Assembly (NCBI GenBank): GCA_944390725.1
Contig: CALXQU010000017.1
Location: 1 to 39,563 of the forward strand
Direction: 5' to 3'
Length of the DNA: 39,563 nucleotides
DNA from: an uncultured Spirochaetaceae bacterium
Lineage (GTDB): Bacteria > Spirochaetota > Spirochaetia > Sphaerochaetales > Sphaerochaetaceae
The notes beneath the pieces were generated by a model that saw only the letters and a list, made by a program, of their open reading frames with translations, searched no databases and was not told where the DNA came from. Of the stretch, positions 16,430 to 24,350 are shown in pieces. A program made the translations under genes and the position numbers. The stretch's first letter is position 1, and each line of letters begins with the position of its first letter.

Positions 16430-16993
16430 TCAGAAAGTCTCCATCTTCAGATATACATCCGCCATATACTCTCCAGGCATGGCATCCTCATTCACTTCCC
16501 AGGTGAATACCATATCAAGAACTTCCAAGCCCCTCATAGGGCCAGAGGGCTCAATCTTCAGATGCGCAGAGCCATCCGTGTTGATATTGACTTCAATCTC
16601 GTCCCTCTTCGCATCAGGAACCTCGAACCTGATACTAAGCGGAATAGTCTCAGAACCGCTGGAGGTACTGGCTGGAGTGAATCCTTCATATGACTCTGCG
16701 CTGAGGACAACATCATACACGCTTGAAAGATTCCCATAATAGAACAAGGAGAGCTCATAGTATCCATCGCCACCCCTTTCGGTCTCTCCTACATCTATAG
16801 TCGGTGTCCTCACAAGATTCCTTTCAGTCGGAGCATCGTCGGTGCTGAAATACAGATGATCGATATGCTTCGCATCAGGGAATTCAACGGCATAGTCCTC
16901 CGGGATATCAGTCATGAGGACAAGTTCGTTCTCAGTCTCTGCAGAGAGCGACAGGGAAGCAATCATCATAATCAATATCAAAGCAAATCTCAT
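16430..16993 (-). CDS. Secreted beta-rich subunit of the chaperone-usher-like locus
   Basis: 187 residues from ATG 16993. I chose this start because GGGAGGTGA lies directly upstream and the product then opens with a standard signal peptide (MRFALILIMMIASLSLSA); the ATG at 17014 adds seven charged residues. The mature part contains HIDHLYFSTDDAP and ends PGEYMADVYLKMETF, the shared final strand. It sits between the two-domain gene and the 222-residue gene in one transcription unit. No named family recognised. Confidence 0.6.
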   Translation of the reverse strand: MRFALILIMMIASLSLSAETENELVLMTDIPEDYAVEFPDAKHIDHLYFSTDDAPTERNLVRTPTIDVGETERGGDGYYELSLFYYGNLSSVYDVVLSAESYEGFTPASTSSGSETIPLSIRFEVPDAKRDEIEVNINTDGSAHLKIEPSGPMRGLEVLDMVFTWEVNEDAMPGEYMADVYLKMETF

Positions 16994-17010
16994 ATCTCTC
17001 ACCTCCCTAC

Positions 17011-18336
17011 TCATGGTGCCACAACATGGAAATACACCGTGCTTGTATATCTTCCCGCAAACATATGTTGCTCCGTATCTGCCCTCTTATCCATCTTCAG
17101 CATCACATCGCTTTCCCAGGTACAATAATATGTTGGCGGGTTATCCTCCATCGAAGACTGTGCCTCATGGATAGTTGGATAAATGAACTGAGGGGATTCA
17201 CTTGCATCATGGCTAACCAATGAACCACCTTCAGTAAGATACTCTTCCCCTGAATATTCTCGATTTTCAGTAGGGGTAAGGCCTTCAGGGTTATTTATTG
17301 TATAGCCATTCCCATGGAATGACTTTGCAGATATAGTGTATCCTATGCTGTTATACTGGTTATGGATTGTTGAATAGCCAACCGAGCTATGTACGAATTC
17401 AAAACCCCTTTCATTAGTATTGGATGTCGCATCATTGCTTGCGGAGAAGAACATCTTCACATCATTCAGACTCGGTCTATCATCTTTTTTACCCCAGAAA
17501 TACATCATATTTATGCGGGCAACTGGAAGCTCCTGTGAAGCAACTAAAGGATCGCTAAGAGCCTTTATATCGAGATTCGCCGCAGAAGGATACCTATTGA
17601 TGGATATATTTATGGCATCCCCTATCGGCAGCTCATCTTTGTTATCCGCACCATTGAAGAACCCTGAGAATGGAATCGTCAATACCTGTGTACGATGTTT
17701 CGCATCATCACATGTCAATGTTATTGTTACATTTGCAGTGTAATCATCCTCATTAATCAGCGGATACAATTTACCATTATACCATAATTCCCCGTTATCA
17801 TCCAAAGGAGGAAGGACAAGGACAAGGTTAAAATGTGTAAAGTTATGATTACCTATACCTGTATCTTGTCTTGTCTCCAGTTCCGCTATTTTATCTGTAC
17901 TTGTAATCTTTTTATATCCTTTTTTACGAATCGAACTTCTGTTATGCTCAGCATAGAAAAGCATCAATTCAAATGGCCTTCGGTAAGTAGGATTGGATTC
18001 AGAAACAAAGCAGAAATCAGTATTCGAGCAGCTGATTTCCACCTTCATGGATTTACTACTTGTACTCGTGCTTTGATTATTGATACTTCCAATGGCAATG
18101 ATAGCCTGATCACAGTAATAACCAACAGGCACAGTAGATATGCTGACATCATCCCAATAGTCTGTACCATCTACGGTAAGCCCATCGTTTTTACCATTAT
18201 TTGAACGGTATCTATCACTTGCAAGGTTTACGCCGAATGCACCTTCTCTTGGGGTAAGGCCCATCCAGACGCCATCAACGGCTCCAAGGGAAAAACATAG
18301 CAATGATAGAATCGCAAATGAAATCAGCCTTCTCAT
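17011..18336 (-). CDS. Two-domain secreted subunit, candidate tip adhesin
   Basis: 441 residues, about twice the length of its neighbours. After a signal peptide (MRRLISFAILSLLCFSLGA) a first domain runs to about residue 225 and contains its own final-strand-like segment (DDYTANVTITLTCDD); a second domain of about 215 residues begins near LDIKALSDPLVASQ and ends AGRYTSTVYFHVVAP. Five cysteines in the mature part (YYCDQ, ISCSNTDFCF, LTCDD, YYCTW) could form disulfides. In known chaperone-usher systems the tip adhesin is the two-domain subunit, so by analogy this may bind host or bacterial surfaces. Its ATG overlaps the upstream stop (ATGA). The coding sequence is the most A+T-rich of the window. 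Confidence 0.55.
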   Translation of the reverse strand: MRRLISFAILSLLCFSLGAVDGVWMGLTPREGAFGVNLASDRYRSNNGKNDGLTVDGTDYWDDVSISTVPVGYYCDQAIIAIGSINNQSTSTSSKSMKVEISCSNTDFCFVSESNPTYRRPFELMLFYAEHNRSSIRKKGYKKITSTDKIAELETRQDTGIGNHNFTHFNLVLVLPPLDDNGELWYNGKLYPLINEDDYTANVTITLTCDDAKHRTQVLTIPFSGFFNGADNKDELPIGDAINISINRYPSAANLDIKALSDPLVASQELPVARINMMYFWGKKDDRPSLNDVKMFFSASNDATSNTNERGFEFVHSSVGYSTIHNQYNSIGYTISAKSFHGNGYTINNPEGLTPTENREYSGEEYLTEGGSLVSHDASESPQFIYPTIHEAQSSMEDNPPTYYCTWESDVMLKMDKRADTEQHMFAGRYTSTVYFHVVAP

Positions 18337-18947
18337 TCTGCTGCCTCCAGAACGACATAGACATCTGCCTCGTAATCACCTACTGGAAGTTCATCATAGC
18401 TGCTGGTGTTATCCACCTTGGTCAGGAATTCGAAATAAACCGAACCATCAAGGCTGCCAAAGAATGAACCGCTTTGATTTGCTATGTCAGGGATAATCTC
18501 ATATTTATAATAAGTCTCGCCAGATTCATTGCTATATGAGAAAGTCGCGGATGAGGAAGATGAATCGCCATTATTGTCTACATATGCAAGCTCATAATCA
18601 AATTTAAGCTTATAAGGAAGCTTTGCATATTCACCATCAGGGGTTGGATTTACCGATGTCAGGTACTCACCCCTGATATAGAGATTCACCTTCGTATTCG
18701 TTATGAAGCTCCAATCTGCAATGTAACGTCCTCCTGTACTTGTCGCGCCAGGCTGGACCGTTGAATCCTCAATGCTGAAAGGCATACCAGAGACATACAT
18801 CTGGGACTGGGCCGGGACTGCTTCAATATATACCTCGGCGACATCTCCATAAGCACCTTGCAGATTAATCGCTCTAGTCTCATTCCGTGCGGAAAGAGGG
18901 GAAATGAGAATCAGGAACATAACGACAATCAAGCTATTTATCCTCAC
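18333..18947 (-). CDS. Secreted beta-rich subunit of the chaperone-usher-like locus
   Basis: 204 residues with signal peptide MRINSLIVVMFLILISPLSA. The mature chain is rich in Ser, Tyr and Asp (SSSSSATFSYSNESGE) and ends LPVGDYEADVYVVLEAAE, the shared motif. A GGAGG-type site lies upstream. It follows the 245-residue subunit by 15 bases and overlaps the two-domain gene by 4 bases. Assignment as a pilus-like subunit is contextual. Confidence 0.6.
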   Translation of the reverse strand: MRINSLIVVMFLILISPLSARNETRAINLQGAYGDVAEVYIEAVPAQSQMYVSGMPFSIEDSTVQPGATSTGGRYIADWSFITNTKVNLYIRGEYLTSVNPTPDGEYAKLPYKLKFDYELAYVDNNGDSSSSSATFSYSNESGETYYKYEIIPDIANQSGSFFGSLDGSVYFEFLTKVDNTSSYDELPVGDYEADVYVVLEAAE

Positions 18948-18962
18948 ATCAAACCTCCTTCA

Positions 18963-19700
18963 TCAAACCCCTGTGGTCAAAGTCAATTTGACCTGCGATC
19001 TGTATGTTCCATACGGTGTAGTTTCAGCGTTATATGTTGTCGGTTCGATATCGAGGGCAATCGCTCCCCTTACGCTCCAGCCAGGGACCTGTACTCCATT
19101 CCCGCTCACATCCCATGTCCTAGAAAGCGAACCGGAACTGACATCGTCATCAAGTGGAACCCTATGCTTTGCAATCTGTTCCTGATTGCTTTCATCTCTA
19201 CTGATAGAGAAACCTGATGCTGAACCGGGATTATTGAACACATATGTTTCATTCCCTATCTCATAAGCACAGTTAATACGGTTTGCTGTGTCCTTCTGGT
19301 TGTTTACATACCTATAGAACGGCTCGAAAACGAGATTAAGGGTAAACTTACCAACTGCACTGCCTTCTACGCGATAGGAGAACACGATATGCTCATCGAA
19401 CATCGTCATATCGCTATCTGCCTCATCTACAGTCCCCATGAATCTCTCGATATAGTTCTCGTCAATATGCAGCACCTGCCCATTGCCAACCCTATCAAGA
19501 TGCGAAGCAAGCGCACTGGTTATGATAATAGCCAGCTCTGGATTCTGCTTCATCCGATATGCCTTGATCTGGAAGGCAGGAGAAGCAGGGATTTCCTTGG
19601 GGTTCTCCGGTATTCCGGAGATTACTGTCGCATCTTCCGCAGATGCAGCAAAGGTCATTAGGAAAAGGAATACAAGAGCCAGGATAGTGTGCTTTCTCAT
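18963..19700 (-). CDS. Secreted beta-rich subunit encoded directly after the usher
   Basis: 245 residues with signal peptide MRKHTILALVFLFLMTFAASA. It begins in a 4-base ATGA overlap with the usher stop, so the two are translationally coupled. The mature part has an FTLNLVFEPFYRYVNNQ strand pair and ends TPYGTYRSQVKLTLTTGV, the shared C-terminal motif. Its position as the first subunit after the usher is one in which base or tip subunits are often found, but the role cannot be fixed from sequence. Confidence 0.6.
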   Translation of the reverse strand: MRKHTILALVFLFLMTFAASAEDATVISGIPENPKEIPASPAFQIKAYRMKQNPELAIIITSALASHLDRVGNGQVLHIDENYIERFMGTVDEADSDMTMFDEHIVFSYRVEGSAVGKFTLNLVFEPFYRYVNNQKDTANRINCAYEIGNETYVFNNPGSASGFSISRDESNQEQIAKHRVPLDDDVSSGSLSRTWDVSGNGVQVPGWSVRGAIALDIEPTTYNAETTPYGTYRSQVKLTLTTGV

Positions 19701-22700
19701 ATAGCCTCCTGCGGGTAGAGGGCTGCGAAGAAGGCATCGCCTGTCATGACTTCGCCTTCATCGAACATATAGACAGCTGAGTATGTGTCTCCTGCTTCAA
19801 GGTCCGCCTCCGCCGATGAATCGAATACGAGCACATCCGAAGGCCTCTGCCCATTTCCATCGACTTCGAATGCATAGAGTATCCATTCACCGCCACAATC
19901 AGTATCGAATGCATATGTGCCAGCATGGAGATCAGTTGCGATGAATACGCCATCGCTATCGGTGAATATGTAATTATCGGTATTCTCGAGCGTGATATTC
20001 CCTTCCTCATCTATCGTTGCTTCATAGAGAGGCGACGAGCCGTTGATCCATGGCGTCCCATCAGGGAGGGTCACATCACCGGCTACGGAATAGAGCTCTT
20101 CCCTATCGATCCAGAGGACATAGCCCTTGCCTTTGGACCTCATGAGATTGACAGCCTCTGAATATACAGAGCCAATCGGACCTACGCCTTCGCTATAGAT
20201 CATCAGGCTGCCAGGATTGGAAGATGAGAGTCCGGAGTAGAATCCGGTATTGCCGAACATAGGTACTGCCACGGCATCGGCGCTGTTGGCGGCACCTATC
20301 GAAATCCTGTTGCCCCTGAGGCTTCCCTGCTGGTTGACGAGCAGGAAGTTGGACGGGATGGAGGATGCCATGGCAAAGAGGCCATCTGCCAGGATCGTCG
20401 ACGTGGAGAGCCTTACGGATGCGCCTACGCCATCGACGAATCCGTCAGCGGAGATGTTGGCACCGACATTCACGTAATCGCCGGAATACGAGTACGATGC
20501 CGATGTACCATAGCTGTGGATATTGCCATACTGCGATGTATCGATCCTTGCAGTGACGGAGTTCCTGTCATCATAGTAGTCATAGGATACGGATGCATAG
20601 GAATCAGATGCCGAGGCATTGACCGTATGCCTGCCGAACCTGAGGTTGAGGCCGACTCTTCCGCCGACCGTCGGGGCAGAGCCATCCGCGTATCCTGCGA
20701 TATTCACCGACGCAGTAAGCGATACATTCGGAGAGAAATAGAACGATCCGGTAAGGACTCCGCTTCCGTAGAGCTCTGAGAAATCGGTGACATCGGTGCT
20801 GACCGAACCGGAGAGGCCCCAGGAGAATATGCCGATGGAGCCGGAAAGCCCGAGGCTGAGCGACACATCATGGTTGGTGCCCAGCGAGAAATCCGTCGGG
20901 GAATCATAGCTGATGGACGCGGTAATCGAGCTGATGGGCTTCCAGCCTGTAGTAGCCTGATGTCCTATCCTGACATTGAAGTACGGCGCCGTGAACCTGC
21001 CGAACTCGTCTGCATACTCATAGACATTGGCGATGTATCTGGTGGTGCCGATGCTGTTCAGATGGGTAAGCTCCATCGATACCTGGGCATTGATCGCCAG
21101 CGGGGATTCCGCAGTCGGGATGTTCTGGATGGCGAACGAGAAATCACCGGAAAGGTTGTTGGCAAGCCCTGCCCTGAGGTAGGCGGAGAGCGTGAGGTTC
21201 CTCCAGTCGTAGTCAAGGCGCCTGCCGCCCCAGAGAGGCAGCGAGACTACATTGCTATCCTTCTCGGCAGATGCCGATGTCTCTATCCTGCCTGTCGTAA
21301 GCGATGCGCCATAGTAGATCTCGCCAGGCTGGAGAAGCGATGCGGAATACTGGAGCTCTATAACGGATTCCTTGACAGGGCTGCCGTCAAGAGGCTCTAT
21401 CCTGATGAGGATGGTATTGGCACCGGAATAGAGGATGAAATCCATCAGCCTGTAGACACCTGGGTCGAGGGTCCTGTGGAAGATCTCGTTCTCAGTCCTT
21501 CCATCGCCGTTGTTGTAGATGATGACCTCGGATCTCGTCTCGACCTCGACAAGCTGCTCGAAGCTGCTTCCCTTCCTGTAGCCATCCGGCGCATAGGAGA
21601 TGCTCTTATCGAACCTGATGCCGACATCCGTCCCTTTGGCTGAGAGCAGATTCGTATCAACATTACCCCAGGAGAGCCTGATCATCTCATCAGGGAAGTC
21701 GACATAGAACTTATAGGAGCCGAAGTCGAAATCGAAGTCATGGATGGTCCAGTCCAGGTAGTAGTTGAAGTCGAGGAAGACATCGAAGAGCCGCATCTGG
21801 TTCCTGGATGAGAATGAGAAGTCGATATCGTTCCAGAAGGCCTTATCAAGGAAGTCATAGACCCTGACCGACAGCGAGTGCGTAGCCATCCAGGAGAAGA
21901 TGGCAGGCTCGAGATTGATAGCCCCCGCGATAGGCCTTGTCTGGATCCTCCCTGCCGATGAGTTGATGCTGAGAAGCTGGATCGGCATATCGACGGTGGA
22001 GAACCTGACATCGATCCTGTACTGCACGGGGTCGAAAGAACCATCGACGCCATATGAGGCAAGGTAATCCATGCCGATATACTCAGGCGGATCGAAGAAT
22101 ATCCTGTCAAGCGCTTCCTTGGTTATCGAATACTGCACATACTCCTTGAATGCTGATGCAAGGATATATGGATTCCCTGCTTCCATATAGACATCGATCA
22201 TGCCTACATAGCTCTCGTTCACGTAGAGATCCATATAATAGACACCGTCGGCAAGCTCAAGCACAGTCTCGCCTTCGATATAGAAATCCGCCCACGGATC
22301 CTCCTCTTCTGCGGAATCATCCGCTTCCATGGGAGGCGCGGGAATCCAGAAGTCATCATAAAGCTGGTCCGCAGATCCATCCTCTTCCGCAACGACCGGA
22401 ACAGTAACCTCTACATCTACCTCCAAATCAGAGATTACCGGCCCGATGAATGAAGGAGCCGAAGGGACATCGGCCTCGGTGTCCAGTCTTGTGATAACAG
22501 CTCCGAGCATAGTCGGAGCTGGCGGCACAGCAGGAGCCTCTGCCGTATCGGCGGCAGCATCCTGCATAGATGTCATTAAGGTATCCTCTTGCGTTGAGAA
22601 CCTATCATCAGACGGTTCATCATGCAGCGGGATGGCTTCCGGAAGCTCGTTTATGACGATTTCTTCGACATCGTCATCTTCCAGCACTTCATCCGATTGG

Positions 22701-23188
22701 TTTATTTCAATAGACTGTAATGCGGATTCACCTTCCCCTGCTCTTGGCCTGATTGCCAGGATATAGAAGATGGCGACTATCACAGCTGCGATAAGCAAAA
22801 CAAAAATAGCAGAGGCCATCTCGGGAATGGGGGTTCTTGGATAAGATGGGCGCTCTGCTAAATAATCAAGCGCAAGCGAGAGGACTGCAGAGAGCAGGAA
22901 TGCAGCAGCTGAGAGCAAGACATCGCCAGCCTTCGAGATAACGCATCCGAAGAGCATGATGGCAAAGAGCAGGGAGAAGATGGACATCTTCCTCCCTCCC
23001 GGGACAGCCATGCCTCTTGCCGAGAATAAAGATGAGAGCGCCGAATACAGCAGGAGCAATGCACACAGGCACGCCTGGATTGCCGCACCAGGCTCATTCC
23101 ATGCAAGCGTGTATGGAAAGACAGCCGTGAAGCAAGCCATGGAGATGCCGAACATCACCCAGCTGAGGACGCAACGATCCCTACCCAT
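19697..23188 (-). CDS. Usher-like outer-membrane protein fused to an N-terminal inner-membrane anchor
   Basis: 1163 residues. From about 302 the sequence looks like a fimbrial usher: an N-domain opening (LELADGVYYMDLYVNESYVG), a long strand-rich barrel region with RRLDYDWRNLTLSAYLRAGL, a segment like alpha/CS1-type ushers (MFGNTGFYSGL, GYVLWI), and C-terminal beta-sandwich segments (VAGDVTLPDGTPW, FTDSDGVFIATDLHAGTY). Unlike ordinary ushers it has no cleavable signal peptide. Instead there are five hydrophobic helices (about 7-27, 36-56, 68-86, 88-110, 123-146), and positively charged loops put the C-terminus in the periplasm. An acidic, Pro/Ala-containing linker (about 150-300) follows, long enough to cross the periplasm. 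The ATG lies 18 bases after the chaperone stop, with AGAGG upstream. Usher identity is inferred from motifs and neighbours. Confidence 0.72.
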   Translation of the reverse strand: MGRDRCVLSWVMFGISMACFTAVFPYTLAWNEPGAAIQACLCALLLLYSALSSLFSARGMAVPGGRKMSIFSLLFAIMLFGCVISKAGDVLLSAAAFLLSAVLSLALDYLAERPSYPRTPIPEMASAIFVLLIAAVIVAIFYILAIRPRAGEGESALQSIEINQSDEVLEDDDVEEIVINELPEAIPLHDEPSDDRFSTQEDTLMTSMQDAAADTAEAPAVPPAPTMLGAVITRLDTEADVPSAPSFIGPVISDLEVDVEVTVPVVAEEDGSADQLYDDFWIPAPPMEADDSAEEEDPWADFYIEGETVLELADGVYYMDLYVNESYVGMIDVYMEAGNPYILASAFKEYVQYSITKEALDRIFFDPPEYIGMDYLASYGVDGSFDPVQYRIDVRFSTVDMPIQLLSINSSAGRIQTRPIAGAINLEPAIFSWMATHSLSVRVYDFLDKAFWNDIDFSFSSRNQMRLFDVFLDFNYYLDWTIHDFDFDFGSYKFYVDFPDEMIRLSWGNVDTNLLSAKGTDVGIRFDKSISYAPDGYRKGSSFEQLVEVETRSEVIIYNNGDGRTENEIFHRTLDPGVYRLMDFILYSGANTILIRIEPLDGSPVKESVIELQYSASLLQPGEIYYGASLTTGRIETSASAEKDSNVVSLPLWGGRRLDYDWRNLTLSAYLRAGLANNLSGDFSFAIQNIPTAESPLAINAQVSMELTHLNSIGTTRYIANVYEYADEFGRFTAPYFNVRIGHQATTGWKPISSITASISYDSPTDFSLGTNHDVSLSLGLSGSIGIFSWGLSGSVSTDVTDFSELYGSGVLTGSFYFSPNVSLTASVNIAGYADGSAPTVGGRVGLNLRFGRHTVNASASDSYASVSYDYYDDRNSVTARIDTSQYGNIHSYGTSASYSYSGDYVNVGANISADGFVDGVGASVRLSTSTILADGLFAMASSIPSNFLLVNQQGSLRGNRISIGAANSADAVAVPMFGNTGFYSGLSSSNPGSLMIYSEGVGPIGSVYSEAVNLMRSKGKGYVLWIDREELYSVAGDVTLPDGTPWINGSSPLYEATIDEEGNITLENTDNYIFTDSDGVFIATDLHAGTYAFDTDCGGEWILYAFEVDGNGQRPSDVLVFDSSAEADLEAGDTYSAVYMFDEGEVMTGDAFFAALYPQEAI

Positions 23189-23206
23189 CCGCTGACCTCT
23201 TGAATG

Positions 23207-23944
23207 CTACTCAGAGTATGAGTAGCTGTAGGAAACCTCTGCTGAAAGCCCTGTATCACCCTCAAGGATCTCAGGGACGTCGATGATGACACGCCTGGAT
23301 GAGTCGGTCAGCAGGTTGCTTCCCGTGATTGATTCCATGTCGCTTTCCGTGAACGCATAGCTATCGCCCTCGGATGAGGTAACCGTTATAGCTATGTCAT
23401 TGAGAAGCTGATGGACGCTTCCCGTGTTATGTATCATTACCTCAAGCCTTCCTTCATCATTGATGTAGGCTTCGGAGGAAATGCTCTCTGTTATCACTGA
23501 TGGCTTTACATAAGCCGATGTCGAGTAGACGAACAGGAATGAGATCATCTGAGACCCATCCTGCGCGGCCTGCGCACCCTGTGAATATGCTATCTGCTCA
23601 GCGATGATCCTGAATGAAAGCTCCCTTGGAAGAGCCCTTGGTCCGCGATACTGGACCCTCACAAGCTGCGTGGACTGCGGCTTGATGATCATCTTGGCTG
23701 GCTGTATCGTGAAATACGGAGAAGCATCCTCGGTATATTCGTTTCCGTCGATATCGATGCTCCTCTTCATGGCTGATACCTCGATCGCTATAGGCGAATC
23801 GGAATCATTGACGATGGTGTAGACCTTGGCGCTGCCGGCACCCGTCGGATCGTAAGTAGCATTAAGCGGCGAAAGCTGGTATGCCATCAGGCTCATCGGT
23901 AACAAGGCCAGCACAAGCATAAAAGCAAACACTTTCCTTATCAT
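23207..23944 (-). CDS. PapD-like periplasmic chaperone
   Basis: 245 residues with a signal peptide (MIRKVFAFMLVLALLPMSLMA). Two immunoglobulin-like domains are recognisable. Domain 1 (about 22-135) has YTIVNDSDSPIAIEVSAM, then PYFTIQPAKMIIKPQSTQLV and RVQYRGPRALPRELSFRIIA, the strand signature of fimbrial chaperones, closest to the archaic/alternative type. Domain 2 (about 140-245) has VMIHNTGSVHQLLNDIAITV. It would bind subunits in the periplasm and deliver them to the usher. First gene of the operon, with GGGAGGGGG before the ATG. It ends in TAG, and the following six codons are in frame with the usher ATG. Confidence 0.85.
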   Translation of the reverse strand: MIRKVFAFMLVLALLPMSLMAYQLSPLNATYDPTGAGSAKVYTIVNDSDSPIAIEVSAMKRSIDIDGNEYTEDASPYFTIQPAKMIIKPQSTQLVRVQYRGPRALPRELSFRIIAEQIAYSQGAQAAQDGSQMISFLFVYSTSAYVKPSVITESISSEAYINDEGRLEVMIHNTGSVHQLLNDIAITVTSSEGDSYAFTESDMESITGSNLLTDSSRRVIIDVPEILEGDTGLSAEVSYSYSYSE

Positions 23945-24350
23945 TCATCCCCCTCCCATCATTGGGCACGGAATCGGGAGACATAGGCAATCACGAGCAG
24001 CGTTTTCTCTCCAGAAGAATCTACCCCCCCCCCGTCAAAATCCTTAACGCAACAGAATCCGGCCCTCCTTCACCATTTTCCCTCAGGAAAGCCACTGCGA
24101 GAGGTTAAAGGGATAAAACCCAGGCGCCCACATCGAAACGTCCAGTCTAATCCTCTATTCCATTATGGACTTTACATGCGGATTTTCCATCTGTCAAGAG
24201 TTTTTTTTCGCACATTTCGTCCATGTATATGAAGATGCTGGCCATAGACTGCCAGCCCCAGCACCTCCTTTACGCAGACAGGATAGCCCCTATCTCCAGG
24301 GAGGGACATGAGAAAGCGGCGAAACGGGCCTTTCCTGCGACGAAATGCAC
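23945..24350. other. Intergenic region upstream of the chaperone-usher-like operon
   Basis: About 400 bases without a gene I can support. It holds the chaperone's ribosome binding site, the 10-base C/G tract, an 8-base T tract at 24201-24208, and near the ZIP gene an inverted repeat (GCTGGC/GCCAGC, about 24238-24257). No strong intrinsic terminator for the ZIP gene is visible. A plus-strand 82-codon frame here is antisense to the ZIP gene 3' end and unlikely to be real. Confidence 0.5.
24018..24033 (-). promoter_or_regulatory. Homopolymeric G(10) tract in the operon's promoter/leader region
   Basis: On the coding strand of the chaperone operon the sequence reads TTTTGAC, ten G (24033-24024), then TAGATT. 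The tract lies 79 bases before the chaperone ATG and directly abuts a TAGATT hexamer that matches 4 of 6 positions of a -10 box. Gain or loss of G residues by slippage would change promoter spacing. Poly-G control of surface-protein genes is known in Treponema pallidum (tpr genes); here it is an inference. Confidence 0.55.

Noticed and set aside
4713..23209. Reassignment of TAG to an amino acid in this genome
   Set aside because: TAG also ends at least the chaperone gene and the 210-residue subunit at their expected C-termini, and no other gene in the window has an internal TAG, so a standard code with one phoH mutation is simpler.
24201..24208. T(8) tract as terminator or second phase-variable tract
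   Set aside because: No stem precedes it on either strand, and its distance of more than 250 bases from the chaperone gene makes a direct promoter role unlikely.
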